Assembly: GCF_002737755.1 (NCBI RefSeq)
Contig: NZ_PEGH01000018.1
Coordinates: 558,001-622,000 of the forward strand
Direction: 5' to 3'
Origin: Caulobacter sp. BP25
GTDB lineage: Bacteria > Pseudomonadota > Alphaproteobacteria > Caulobacterales > Caulobacteraceae
Length of the DNA stretch: 64,000 bases
In this document: one piece after another, positions 34,348-45,654 of the stretch
How the letters are laid out: the number at the start of each line of letters is the position of its first letter
Numbering within the stretch: position 1 is the stretch's first letter
Made by a program: the position numbers and the translations under genes
Notes under the pieces: generated by a model
The model's input: only the letters and a program-made list of their open reading frames with translations
Told to the model about the DNA's origin: nothing
The model's database searches: none

Positions 34348-35118
34348 ATGGCCTTCCTTCGTCGCCTGACCCTGCCGCTGCTCCTCGCCGCCGCCTGCGC
34401 GCTGGGAGGCTGCGCCTATAATGCCGACCTCGGGCGCGACCAGCTGCTGATCGTCAATGACGACAACCTGGCCCGCGACGGTGAGAAGGCCTGGGCCGAC
34501 ACCTTGCGCACCGCCTACATCTCCAAAGAGCCGCGCAAGAACGAGCGGGTCCGGTTCGTCGGCCAGCGGGTGATCACCGCCGCGGGCCTGGCCGATCGGC
34601 CTTGGGACTATGCGGTGTTCCTGGACGAGGCCCCCAACGCCTTCGTGCTGCCCGGCGGCCATGTCGGGGTGACGGTGGGGCTTTTGGCGATGGTCGAGAA
34701 CGACGACCAGCTGGCCGCCGTGATCGGCCACGAGGCCGGCCATGTCGTCGCCCGCCACGCCGCCGAGCGCGCCTCGCAGCAGACCACCACCAAGCTGCTG
34801 CTGGGCCTGGCTGGCGCGGCCGCCGGCGGCACCGAGTTTGGCAAGCTGATCAAGGACCACGGCGACGACGCGGCCAAGTACGGCGTGCTCTTGCCGTTCT
34901 CGCGCAAGCAGGAGCTGGAGGCCGACAAGCTGGGCGTCGATTTCATGCAGCGGGCCGGCTATCGCCCGCGCGAGGCGGTCAAGCTGTGGCGGAACATGCA
35001 GGCGATGGACCAGGCCCAGAACGCCAAGGGCGCCGAGGGTGATCTGGGCTCAACCCACCCCTCCGACGCGGTGCGGATCCAGGCGCTGGAACGATATCTG
35101 GCCAGCAAGGGCTGGTAG
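34348..35118 (+). CDS. M48 family zinc metallopeptidase lipoprotein
   Basis: A 256-residue lipoprotein (lipobox LGGC, Cys near residue 23) with the M48 catalytic motif HEAGH (near residue 128) in VIGHEAGHVVARHAAE. The third zinc ligand is Glu in SRKQELEADKLGVDFM. STHPSDAVRIQALE near the C-terminus is also typical. It resembles YcaL/LoiP/BepA-like periplasmic proteases that police outer-membrane protein assembly. It has its own reading unit between a hypothetical gene and the clpB leader. Confidence 0.92.
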   Translation: MAFLRRLTLPLLLAAACALGGCAYNADLGRDQLLIVNDDNLARDGEKAWADTLRTAYISKEPRKNERVRFVGQRVITAAGLADRPWDYAVFLDEAPNAFVLPGGHVGVTVGLLAMVENDDQLAAVIGHEAGHVVARHAAERASQQTTTKLLLGLAGAAAGGTEFGKLIKDHGDDAAKYGVLLPFSRKQELEADKLGVDFMQRAGYRPREAVKLWRNMQAMDQAQNAKGAEGDLGSTHPSDAVRIQALERYLASKGW

Positions 35119-35156
35119 GGCCTTGTGTGGCTGAACGGCCACACCTAAATGCCCCC

Positions 35157-35257
35157 TAGAGCGCGTTAGGGTCGGGCCGCAAGGGCGACCCGCTCGAACG
35201 CGCTCTAAGTACTTAAAGATCGAGCCTGTTTGCTGGCCTCGGCCAGAAAACAGGCTT
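35157..35257. repeat. Two-hairpin intergenic repeat, family E
   Basis: Hairpin 1 is AGAGCGCGTT / AACGCGCTCT and hairpin 2 is AGCCTGTTT / AAACAGGCT with an inner CTGGCC/GGCCAG stem. A linker ending AAGATCG lies between them. The same plan and flanking words (TAGAGCG, CGCTCTA, AAGAACGAGCCTGTTT) occur at 46642-46751. Confidence 0.8.
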
Positions 35258-35271
35258 GGGGATGCGTTGTG

Positions 35272-35297
35272 CTTGATCAAGGCGACGCGTCCCGATC
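35272..35297 (+). promoter_or_regulatory. Weak candidate heat-shock (sigma-32) promoter of clpB
   Basis: CTTGATC, 12 bp, then CCCGATC loosely matches the sigma-32 pattern CTTGAAA-N12-CCCCAT and would give a leader of about 15 bases. clpB is heat-shock controlled in C. crescentus. The match is imperfect. Confidence 0.25.
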
Positions 35298-35316
35298 CGC
35301 CTATGAAGGGGACATC

Positions 35317-37896
<2,580 letters not shown>

Positions 37897-37904
37897 TAAA
37901 AGTG

Positions 37905-38082
37905 AGCCCCTCTCCCCTTGCGGGAGAGGGTGGCCCGCGAAGCGGGTCGGGTGAGGGGGTGAAGAACCTATCCGCCACGACGGGCCTTTCCGCCTGTCGC
38001 GACGGTTTTCGTTCGCGCGACCCCTCATCCGTCGCCTTCAGCGACACCTTCTCCCTCAAGGGGAGAAGGGGGAGGCTTTTTC
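37905..38082. repeat. Palindromic intergenic repeat, family C
   Basis: Located between clpB and the following gene: GCCCCTCTCCCCTTGCGGGAGAGGG and GGTCGGGTGAGGGG at the left, then an inverted CGACCCCTCATCCG and CCTTCTCCCTCAAGGGGAGAAGGG at the right. It fills most of a 214-bp gap that has no gene. Confidence 0.8.
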
Positions 38083-38110
38083 TCCGCCGCCCTTCGCGCT
38101 ATCTCCCCCC

Positions 38111-38443
38111 ATGGCCAAGACCACCAAGCTCACCACGGAATTCGACATCGAGGTCGACGGAGACCCCTATGTCTGGCGTCTGCATCGCCTGCCGCAGTGG
38201 TCGTACGACCCCTCCGAGCGCCACGGCAAGGTGATCGCCGCGCGCCACAAGGAAGGTCAGCGCGAGGCGATGATCGAGTTCCCGCCCGGCCCCAAGCCCA
38301 AGTTCAGCGCCCCGCCGCTGAAGCCCTCGCAGATCCCGGTCCGCGTCGTCGCCAAGGCCATCGCCTCGGCCATCGAGGCCGGCTGGGAGCCGCTGTCGCG
38401 CGGCAAGCCGGTGGTCATCTACGTGGACGAGGAGGGGGCGTAA
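38111..38443 (+). CDS. Conserved small protein (target gene of displaced 3' end)
   Basis: A 110-residue soluble protein of unknown function with YVWRLHRLPQWSYDPSERHG at the N-terminus and VRVVAKAIASAIEAGWEPLS, then GKPVVIYVDEEGA, at the C-terminus. No catalytic motif is recognised. Its last 54 coding bases, stop codon and five following bases (38390-38448) recur at 40463-40521 with three synonymous differences, marking this gene's 3' end as the junction of a 2.07-kb module. Confidence 0.8.
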   Translation: MAKTTKLTTEFDIEVDGDPYVWRLHRLPQWSYDPSERHGKVIAARHKEGQREAMIEFPPGPKPKFSAPPLKPSQIPVRVVAKAIASAIEAGWEPLSRGKPVVIYVDEEGA

Positions 38444-38456
38444 GCGCCCCCGCGTC

Positions 38457-38735
38457 TCAGGGGCGCAGCAAGGCGTCCAGATAGGCCACGTGGTCGGCGA
38501 AGGCCTTGGCCCCCTTGGACGTCAGCAGGGCGCGGGTGCGGGGGCGATTGTTGGCGTAGTCCTTGATCAGCTCGATGTAACCGGCCTCGGCCAGGGTCTG
38601 TAGCTGGCGACCCAGATTGCCGTCCGTGGCCTGAGTGACCGAGCGCAGGCGCTTGAACTCCACGGCCTCTTCCGGCGTGGCGGCCAGGGTGGCCATGACC
38701 TTCAGGCGCAGGCTCTGATGGATGATCTCGTCCAC
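38457..38735 (-). CDS. Winged-helix transcriptional regulator (ArsR/MarR-like)
   Basis: A 92-residue DNA-binding protein: HQSLRLKVMATLAATP, FKRLRSVTQATDGNLGRQLQTL (recognition helix) and a wing KDYANNRPRTRALLTSKG. This is the short winged-helix type (COG3432-like) often paired with a small membrane protein of transporter-accessory or unknown function. The GTG start abuts the TAG stop of the membrane-protein gene, so both are co-translated. It lies inside the module flanked by duplicated 3' ends. Confidence 0.85.
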   Translation of the reverse strand: MDEIIHQSLRLKVMATLAATPEEAVEFKRLRSVTQATDGNLGRQLQTLAEAGYIELIKDYANNRPRTRALLTSKGAKAFADHVAYLDALLRP

Positions 38736-39278
38736 CTATTGCCTCCACAGCCAAAGGCCCGTGCCGGCCAGCAGCCCGCCGCCGGCCAGGGCCAGGATCA
38801 GATCGAACGCGGGGCGCGCGCCGAACCAGGCCGCGAGCACGACCACAGCCAAGGCTAGGCCCAGCCAGGCGATCCGCGCGCCGGTCATCAGGCCGACGAA
38901 GACATAGGCGGCCGCCACGATCAGGGCGACGGCGGCGCTGGCCGCCTGCATGTCGGCGGGGCCTACCACGGCGAGAACGGCGACCAGCAGTCCGGCGAAG
39001 GTCGCGCCGCCCAGGGCGCTCTTGAGCTGGGGTCTTGGCCGGCCCGACCGTCGCGCCAGCAGGCCCCCGGCGATGCTGGCGGCGATCCCGACCAGCATCG
39101 CCGCCGACCCGATCACCGCCGCCTGCGCCGGCTGAAGGACCTTGGCCAGGTTGGTGACGATCCAAACGACGCCCCAGACGGCGATCACCGGTCCCGCCGC
39201 CGCATAGGCCTGAAAGGCCCGCGCGCGCTGCGTGGCGGTCTCGATATCCTTCCGGGCCTGCTCAGCATCGAGCTGCAT
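38736..39278 (-). CDS. Small multi-pass membrane protein
   Basis: A 180-residue protein. A cytoplasmic amphipathic N-terminus (MQLDAEQARKDIETATQRAR) precedes about five transmembrane helices (about residues 24-45, 53-72, 88-105, 113-130, 135-175). It is co-transcribed with the winged-helix regulator immediately downstream, a pairing seen widely in bacteria where the membrane protein may sequester or modulate the regulator. The function is not known. Confidence 0.75.
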   Translation of the reverse strand: MQLDAEQARKDIETATQRARAFQAYAAAGPVIAVWGVVWIVTNLAKVLQPAQAAVIGSAAMLVGIAASIAGGLLARRSGRPRPQLKSALGGATFAGLLVAVLAVVGPADMQAASAAVALIVAAAYVFVGLMTGARIAWLGLALAVVVLAAWFGARPAFDLILALAGGGLLAGTGLWLWRQ

Positions 39279-39382
39279 CGCGCTTCTCCTGCCGCGCCCA
39301 GGGGGCGCGAGACGTCCTGACTTGAAGCCTGTCTAGCGGGTTTGGCTGAGTCACCCAAACCCCTCAGAAAGAGCGTCAAGAC

Positions 39383-40354
39383 TTACCGCTTCAGGGCGCC
39401 GTCGAAGAAGCAGACCAGCTTGGGCCACATGTCGGTCCGGGCGAACCGGTTGCCCTCGGCTGTGCCGCCCACGGCCTCGTCGGCGCCCTTGTCCGACGCG
39501 CCCATCAGCGCGGGCATGCCGGCGGTGTGCCCGGCGTCGGGATAGGCCAGGTGCGTCACCCGATAGGCAAAGCCCTTGTCCTTCAGCCGCGCCACGACCG
39601 CGTCCGACATCGCCGAGGACGGCCACATGGCGTCGGCGCGACCGCTGATCAGCATCACCGGGCCGTGGATGCGCTCGACCGGGATCGCCGCCTGCGGATG
39701 GGCGCCGGCGGCCTTCAGACCGGTGTCGTAGAGGCCGTAGATGAAGGCCATGTAGTTGCTCGGATCAAAGCGCACGCCGGGGCCGTAGGGCAGGTAGTCG
39801 ACCGGCTTGCCCGCCAGGGTCCAGCTGGACTTGGCCGCGCCGCCGGTGGTGCTGATGCCCTGCCAGACGAACGACGTGCCCACGCCCGCGGCCGCCGCCT
39901 TCAGCGCCGGATTGCGGCTGGCGACCAGCAGCGAGGCCTCGGCGCCCTTGGAGACGCCATAGACGCCGATCGTCTTGGGATCGACCGACGGCTGGGCCGC
40001 CAGCCAGGCCACGGCCCGGTCGAAATACTCCAGCGGCATTTCCTCGGCCGTCGCGGGCAGGCCCGGCGCGGCGAAATAGGACAGCGCCAGGACCGCATAG
40101 CCCTGCTCGGCGAAAGGCTTGGCCAGCTGGCGCACGCCGGCCGAGCCGCCCTCCGACCCGCCCAGGATCAGCAAGGCCGGATGCTTGCCCGGCGTGGTCG
40201 GTTGCAGGAACTGAGCGACCAGGCCCTGGTCGCCGACCTCTTGAGACGTGATGGCCGCCGGCGCGCGGGGCGCGCAGTCGGGGGCCGCCGAAGCCGAGCC
40301 GGACCACAGCAGCAAGGCCGCGATCGCCGAGGCCGTGAAAGTGAAAGTACGCAT
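39383..40354 (-). CDS. Exported acyl-CoA thioester hydrolase/BAAT-like hydrolase
   Basis: A 323-residue periplasmic alpha/beta hydrolase. It has a signal peptide (MRTFTFTASAIAALLLWSGS, then ASAA), LLILGGSEGG, the nucleophile elbow GVYGVSKGAEASLL (Ser near residue 147), an acid site near SGRADAMWPSSAM, and the His in PDAGHTAGMP. This matches the BAAT C-terminal family. A strong AGGAGG precedes the ATG at 40354. A palindrome lies just upstream. It is the first gene of the module between the duplicated ends. Confidence 0.85.
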   Translation of the reverse strand: MRTFTFTASAIAALLLWSGSASAAPDCAPRAPAAITSQEVGDQGLVAQFLQPTTPGKHPALLILGGSEGGSAGVRQLAKPFAEQGYAVLALSYFAAPGLPATAEEMPLEYFDRAVAWLAAQPSVDPKTIGVYGVSKGAEASLLVASRNPALKAAAAGVGTSFVWQGISTTGGAAKSSWTLAGKPVDYLPYGPGVRFDPSNYMAFIYGLYDTGLKAAGAHPQAAIPVERIHGPVMLISGRADAMWPSSAMSDAVVARLKDKGFAYRVTHLAYPDAGHTAGMPALMGASDKGADEAVGGTAEGNRFARTDMWPKLVCFFDGALKR

Positions 40355-40375
40355 CAATCCCTCCTGATTTAGAAT

Positions 40376-40392
40376 ACTCTACCAAATAGAGT
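40376..40392. promoter_or_regulatory. Palindromic operator upstream of the BAAT-like hydrolase
   Basis: ACTCTA-CCAAA-TAGAGT is a perfect 6-bp inverted repeat, 22 bp before the start codon, in an AT-rich patch. The winged-helix protein at 38457 is a candidate binder; this is inference. Confidence 0.5.
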
Positions 40393-40462
40393 TCTCTCGC
40401 ATCAGTGTCAACCGCCGTTCTTTGGGGTGGGTGAAGGGGCGAGGGCGCGAGACCGCGGCCCG

Positions 40463-40521
40463 CCGCTGTCGCGCGGCAAGCCGGTGGTGATCTATGTCGA
40501 CGAGGAGGGGGCGTAAGCGCC
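40463..40521 (+). pseudogene. Displaced 3' end of the 38111 gene
   Basis: These 59 bp repeat 38390-38448 in the same orientation with 56 of 59 identities. They encode the last 17 residues (PLSRGKPVVIYVDEEGA), the TAA stop and five bases after it. The three differences are all third-position synonymous (GTC/GTG, TAC/TAT, GTG/GTC). Upstream of 40463 homology ends abruptly, so it is a gene fragment with no start. Confidence 0.85.
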
Positions 40522-40526
40522 AGCTG

Positions 40527-43510
40527 TCACTTCGGCGTTGGTCGCCAGCTTGACTGGCCAGCCCCCTCGCCGAAGCGCATCTCGATCACCTGGCCGCTTG
40601 CGTCCAGCGTAGCCTCGCCCAGCGAGCCGTCGGAGGCGAAGCGGAAGCGGGAAGGGCTCTCGGCCAGCAGCTTGTCGCTGGACATGCCGCCTGGAGGTTC
40701 CACCACCAGAGCGTCGCCTTCGCGACGGATCGCGAGCGTCGTCTCGGGGCGGCCGACCAGAGCGTAGCGGCCGACATAGCGCTCCAGCACGGCCGGAGGC
40801 AGGGTGATCGCGCCCTTGGGGCGGGCTCTGGGCGTCGCGCCCGCCCGCGCCGCCGCGTCGCCCAGGAAGGTCCAGGCGTCGTCGCGGCGCCAGGCCTGGT
40901 CGAAGACGCCCGAGGCGATCCAGCCGCGATCGGGCGCCCGGCCTCGCGCCTGGACCGGCCGGCGGCCGTCGCCGATCCACCAGTCGAAGGGCTGGCCGAT
41001 GGTGTCGCTCATGGCGGTGATCAGCGAGAACGGCTCCCAGGCCAGCAGGCCGTCGGCGCCGTTGGCCGCTATGGTCAGCACATAGCGATCGGCCGCGAGA
41101 GGACTGGGCCGCAGCATCACCGCATAGGCCTCCTTGGCCTCGAACCGGCGGCCGTCGATCGTGATCGTGTCGGACGCCACGGTCAGCGGCAGGTCGCGCC
41201 GCAGCCGCGCGGCGACGGCGTTGGCGTCGGGGCCGCCCAGCAGGATCAGCGACAGGTTTTTCTCCTGCTCGGCCGTCAGGGCCTTGTCATCGACGATCCG
41301 AGGCTGGCCGCCGCCATAGATCCCGCGCCACAGCCCCGCCAGCTGGTCGGCCTTGCTCCTGAGCAGGGCGCGGGCGTTGGGATCCTTGGACGTCGTGCCG
41401 ACCACGATGACGAACGGCGTCGACAGGATGTCGAACACCCCGCCGGGCAGGGCGGGCGTCTTCAGGCGCGGCCCCTTCGGCGCGTCCGGCGCGGCCAGGA
41501 CGAAGCGGCCGTTCGCGTCGGGCGCGGCCTGCAGGGCGCGGCCGTTCCAGACGACCTTCAGCGGCGCGCCGGGCGTCAGCAGCACGGCCGGCGGCGTCAG
41601 GGCCAGGCGCGCGACGTTGCGGGTGTCCAGGCGCAGCACGCCCGGCTGGACCATCGCCGCGTCGGCCTCGATCAGCGACAGTGGAGCCAGCGCGCCATCG
41701 ACCGCCAACCAGTGGGCGCGGGCCGCGCGCAGGTCGGCAGCGCGCAGCCGGACCTCGCTGGGGCCTCGGCCAGGCGGTGCTGCAGGAACCAGCCGACGAC
41801 CAGGTCCTCCCAGCCCTCCAGCGCCTCGTGGACGCGGCCGGGATACTCGCGATAGCGGACGTCGTAGCCCCAGCGCTGCAGCATGGCGACCGCGTGGCGG
41901 GCCTGGCGCGGATCGGCGGCGGCGTCTTGGTCGCCTTGCAGCACGAAGACCGGCGTGTTGTTCAGCGCCTCCAGCCCGACGAAGTCGCTCTCGATCTCGC
42001 GGGTCCAGCGCTCCATCGGGCGGTCGGCGGCGGGATCGTCGCGACCAAACTGGGGATCCAGGCGCAGATCGGCCCCGCCGAACACCGGCGCCAGGGCCGC
42101 GAAGACGCCCGCGTGGCGGCTGCCGATCAGCCAGGTCCCTTTGCCGCCCATCGAGCCGCCGGTCAGATAGGTGCGCGTCGGGTCCACGTTCAGCCGCGCC
42201 CGCGCCGCCGCAAGGCAGTTCAGCACGTCCCGCTCGCCGGGACCCATATAGCCGTTGGTGCCGCGCCCGTGCGGCTCGATCCAGATCACGGGCCAGCGTT
42301 CCGACGCCGCGCCATGGCGGGCGTCGACGCTCCAGTAGCGGATATAGGGCGGCTGAGCCCCGTTGGCGCCGTGCAGGTTCAGCACCGTCGGCCACGGGCG
42401 AGCCGGATCATAGTCGGCCGGCAGGTTGGCCCGGCAGAACTGGGTGGAGCCGTCCAGCGGATCGACCCAGGCCAGGCGCGTAAAGCCCAGCGGGCGGATC
42501 GCGGCCTGGGGGCCAAGGCGCATTTCGGCCGCCTCCATCAGGGCCGAATGGACCGAGGCGTAGGCGTCCTTCAGTCGCGAGAGGTCGGGGCCCGCGCGAT
42601 CCTTCACCAGGTCGGCCAGCATCCGCCAGTGGCCGGCCTCGGCGTCAGCGCCCGTCGCCGCGGCGGCCTGGTCCAGCAGGGCCTTGGCGGCGGGCGCCAT
42701 GTCGCCCTTGTACCAGGGGCTGAAGGCCCGGAGAGGACGGCCGGCGGCGCTGGTCCCCCGCACCTCGACCTCATAGGGGCCGTCGGGCCAGTCGGCGGTC
42801 GGCAGGGCGGCGATCGCTCCGCGCCCAGCCTCGATGCGGCCCATCTCGCGCCCGCCCGGCGCTGTGACCAAGACCGTGACGGTCCCCGGAGCGGGGGCGG
42901 CGTCGGTGCGCACCTGCAGCTGGTCGCCGTCGGTCCAGACGCCGGGTTGCAGCCGCAGGTCGGGCAGGGGTTGAGCAGGCAAGAGGATGCGCGCGGTCAG
43001 GACCGTGGCCCCCGAACCCCGCTCGGCCCGCAGCAGCACCACATTGTTTCCGGCGTTCAGCGAAACGGGAACGCGCACGGTGTCATACAGACCCGAGGGG
43101 CGCTCGGGCAGGGCGACCGGCGCGCCGTTCACCCAGGCCGCCAGAGGCCCGCCCGCGCCCAGGGACAGCTCGGCCGGTCCTTCGGCGTCGCGCCGCACCA
43201 GGGCCAGAGCGTACAGCCAGCGGCCTTCCGCTCCGGACGCCGTCAGGTCCACGGGGTCATCCCAGGCGGTGACAGGTTTCCAGAGGTTGGTCGAGCGCAG
43301 GCCGGCCTCGTCGGCGGGGCGCTGGGCCGCGCCCATCACCATCCAGGACCGAAGGTAGCGGGCCTCGCCCGGCGTCCACAGGGCGCGCTCGGCGTCGCGC
43401 GCGGCCTGGGCTTTCCCTGCGGGAGCGGTTGGCGGCGGCGTCTGGGCCAAGGCCGCGTTCGCCATCAAGATCAGCGCGGCCATCGACGCCGTAAGCTGGA
43501 AACCCTTCAC
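40527..43510 (-). pseudogene. Large exported esterase/prolyl oligopeptidase-like protein, frameshifted
   Basis: A gene for a protein of about 994 residues is split by a frameshift near 41760-41763. The 5' part (GTG at 43510) has a signal peptide (MKGFQLTASMAALILMANAALA), a substrate-recognition beta-rich region, and an esterase domain with VLNLHGANGAQPP, the nucleophile GGSMGGKGT, and His in PGRVHEALEGWED. The frame then fails within EAPA, and the other frame resumes PSEVRLRAADLRAARAHW and runs 400 more residues to a C-terminal DUF3471-like domain (YVGRYALVG). Restoring one base in the G run at 41760-41763 joins them. This may be a real mutation or a sequencing error. Confidence 0.82.
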
Positions 43511-43540
43511 GTCTCACGCCTCCCCCAGGTTGGGTGTAGC

Positions 43541-43555
43541 GGTAACACGGTTATC
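43541..43555. promoter_or_regulatory. LacI-like operator before the esterase gene
   Basis: GGTAAC-ACG-GTTATC is an inverted repeat with one mismatch, 31 bp upstream of the esterase start. LacI-type operators of carbohydrate genes in Caulobacter often contain TAAC...GTTA. The assignment is tentative. Confidence 0.35.
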
Positions 43556-43733
43556 TCGGGTTGCGCAGCGGGCGATACGCTCATCGGCTGCCCAGGTGGA
43601 GCCAAGACCCGTCCGCATCGTCGACAAGGCCATCGAGGCCGGGTGCGAGCGCCGCCGTATTGCTTTTGTTTTCGGTAGTGTTAGTATCAAAAACAACCAT
43701 TGAGGGTGTTGCGTGCGGCCGGGGGGCTTTGGC

Positions 43734-44660
43734 ATGAGCGATCAATCGGCGGTCCAGGCATTGGAAAAGGAATTTGCTGACGTCCTGAAACGGGCGCGCG
43801 AACTCGCCGCGAAGCTCAGTCCCATCACGCCGGCCATGGTCGCCGCCGCGCCGACCTGGCGCGCGGCCTATTCGGACCGCACCTGCGCGCTGATGGCCTC
43901 GCTGTGCGGCGTCGCCTACGACAATTTCGAGGATCAGACGGGCGCGGCCCTCGACCTGATGAGGGTCCGTCTGCGCAGCGGCGGCTTCGAACTGGTTGAG
44001 GTCTACGACACGCCGATCGGCAGCCAGGCCTATCTGGCGACCAGCGACCAGATGACGGTCCTGGTTTTCCGGGGCACGGAAGACCGCAAGGACTGGGCGG
44101 TGAATCTGGAAGCGGGGCTGACGCCTCTGAACACCTCCGTGGACGCGGTGCGGGTCCACACGGGGTTCCTGGAGGCTTTCCAGAAGATCGAGCCGGCGAT
44201 CCGGCGGGATCTGGCCGATCCCAAGAAGGTTCCGGCCGACAAGGGCCTCTACATCACCGGCCATTCGCTGGGCGGCGCTCTGGCTCAGATCGCCTCGGCC
44301 GCGTTTGAGCGCGACACCCTGGCGGCCTGCTACACCTTCGGCTCGCCGCGCGTGGGCCAGAAGCGGTTCGACACCGAGGTGAAGTGCCCGCACTACCGGC
44401 TGGTCAACGAGAAGGACGTCGTCGCGTCTGTGCCGCCGCCTTGGCTCGGCTTCTCGCATGGCGGCGACGTGCGCTACTTGAGCAAGGCGGGCGAGCTTAG
44501 GCACGATCGCCCGCCCGCCTCGCTGCTTCTGCGCTTTTTTGGGTTCGGGCTCTGGTGGCTCTTCACGCGTAAGTTCCCGCTGATCGACGACCACATGATC
44601 GGTGTCTATCGCCAGAAGCTGGTCGCCGCCGCAAAGTTGCGCGCCCCCCGGCTGGACTGA
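43734..44660 (+). CDS. Lipase class 3 family protein
   Basis: A 308-residue alpha/beta hydrolase of the fungal-type lipase_3 family. It has TVLVFRGTEDRKDW (oxyanion region), the nucleophile GHSLGGALAQIAS (Ser near residue 178), FGSPRVGQKRF and YRLVNEKDVVASVPP (acid Asp), and a C-terminal DDHMIGVYRQKL with the probable His. There is no signal peptide; a hydrophobic patch (LLLRFFGFGLWWLF) may bind membrane. The ATG at 43734 is preferred over an in-frame GTG at 43713. An AT-rich promoter patch lies near 43660-43700. Confidence 0.9.
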   Translation: MSDQSAVQALEKEFADVLKRARELAAKLSPITPAMVAAAPTWRAAYSDRTCALMASLCGVAYDNFEDQTGAALDLMRVRLRSGGFELVEVYDTPIGSQAYLATSDQMTVLVFRGTEDRKDWAVNLEAGLTPLNTSVDAVRVHTGFLEAFQKIEPAIRRDLADPKKVPADKGLYITGHSLGGALAQIASAAFERDTLAACYTFGSPRVGQKRFDTEVKCPHYRLVNEKDVVASVPPPWLGFSHGGDVRYLSKAGELRHDRPPASLLLRFFGFGLWWLFTRKFPLIDDHMIGVYRQKLVAAAKLRAPRLD

Positions 44661-44671
44661 TCCGGCTTAGG

Positions 44672-44772
44672 GGCCATCGACATTCGAAGCAGGGATCAAT
44701 TTCCGCCTTCCTGGGCACAAGGCCCAGGAAGGCGGGTTCTTGGCTTCAAAGCCGGGCTTGAATGTCGATTGG
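44672..44772. repeat. Palindromic intergenic repeat, family D
   Basis: The second family D copy lies between convergent genes, with outer arms CGACATTCGAAGC / GCTTGAATGTCG and an inner hairpin CGCCTTCCTGGGC-ACAA-GGCCCAGGAAGGCG. Confidence 0.82.
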
Positions 44773-44788
44773 CCCCAGGACGCTCGCC

Positions 44789-45166
44789 TCAGCGCCGCTT
44801 CAGCTTTCGCAACGCGTTTTGCATCGCCACGGCCTGGGCGGCGGGGGGCTTGCCGGTTTCGGCGGCCTCCTTGCGCGCGGCGGCCGCCAGGATCGGCGCG
44901 GTGGCCGCGTCCAGGCGGTCGAACGCCTCGTGGATGAAGCCGGGCAGGTTGGCGGGCTTGGGCTGGGGCGGATCCAGCGCCAGAACCTTGCGGGCCATGC
45001 CGGCGATGTGGCCGGCCAGCCGCGACTGGTCGCGGGCCTTGGCGATGACGGCCGGGTCGTCGGTTCCCTCGGCCAGGGCCCAGGCCGCGTCCAGCGCGTC
45101 CATCAGCTTGCGTTGCAGGGCGTCGCACCAGCGACGGGCGGCGGTGGGGTTTTGGGCGGTGCTCAT
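44789..45166 (-). CDS. Conserved hypothetical helical protein
   Basis: A 125-residue, Ala-rich, probably all-helical cytoplasmic protein. It begins MSTAQNPTAARRWCDALQRK and includes GTDDPAVIAKARDQSRLAGHIAGM (shortened) and a basic C-terminus (ALRKLKRR). The spacing of charged residues suggests coiled-coil or helical bundle structure. I do not recognise the family. It faces the lipase gene across the family D repeat. Confidence 0.7.
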   Translation of the reverse strand: MSTAQNPTAARRWCDALQRKLMDALDAAWALAEGTDDPAVIAKARDQSRLAGHIAGMARKVLALDPPQPKPANLPGFIHEAFDRLDAATAPILAAAARKEAAETGKPPAAQAVAMQNALRKLKRR

Positions 45167-45286
45167 GACTTCAAATCATGAGGGCGCCGGGAACACCGTG
45201 CGTAAGAAACCTGCGTTTTTGTCTAAGGGGCTGTGGCGTAACGGAAACGGTCGTTTCTAGGCGGGGATAGGTATGGGTGTTCAAAA
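45167..45286. other. Upstream region of the 45166 gene
   Basis: A 120-bp gap without a gene; no clear promoter is identified, although the moderately AT-rich stretch near 45195-45265 could hold one. Together with the repeat that follows, it forms 286 bp free of genes. Confidence 0.4.
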
Positions 45287-45420
45287 TCCCCGACCTCCCC
45301 GGCGAATGCCGGGGCCCAGATTCATCTCGGGCGTTTGGGGTGGGCTCGCCTTCGGCTTTTCGAGTTCTCAGACCATCGAGGGCTCGATCTGGGCCCCGGC
45401 ATTCGCCGGGGAGGTTGGGA
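45287..45420. repeat. Palindromic intergenic repeat, family B
   Basis: An inverted pair of family B hairpins: CCCCGACCTCCCCGGCGAAT and GCCGGGGCCCAGATTCATC at the left, GATCTGGGCCCCGGCATTCG and CCGGGGAGGTTGGG at the right. It sits beside the decayed bla/LysR remnant. Confidence 0.85.
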
Positions 45421-45452
45421 TTATTATGACGCCCTGTGGATAACTTTTCCGC

Positions 45453-45645
45453 CTAAGCTCCAAGCCCCGCCTTCACAACCGCCCGCGCGACCTCCGCGTG
45501 AACGGTGTTGCGGGCGCCCTCGTCGCCGCCCCGGTCGTGGAACACCGCCAGCAGGATCGGCCCCCGCCCCGGCGGCCAGGTGATGGCGACGTCGTTGGTG
45601 GTGTCCTTGCCGTTGTTGCCTGTCTTGTCGCCGCCGCCGGTCTCT
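45453..45645 (-). pseudogene. C-terminal remnant of a class A beta-lactamase
   Basis: The last 60 or so codons of a class A beta-lactamase read leftward to the TAG at 45453. They show the KTG box in GGDKTGNNGKDTTNDVAIT, then WPPGRGPILLAVF, a typical beta-5 strand, and NTVHAEVARAVVKAGL as the C-terminal helix. The SxxK, SDN and ExxLN regions are missing. The frame upstream of about 45645 turns into the antisense of a LysR gene. It cannot be functional. Confidence 0.8.
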
Positions 45646-45654
45646 CGCCGCCGC

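Noticed and set aside
41681..43678. Rightward 665-codon frame opposite the esterase
   Set aside because: Antisense shadow; the esterase catalytic motifs on the other strand are unambiguous.
43511..43733. Possible third displaced gene fragment (a short stretch near 43625-43650 resembling KAIEAG of the 38111 protein)
   Set aside because: The similarity is limited to a few residues (KAIEAG), does not extend and lacks the stop region, unlike the two genuine displaced ends.
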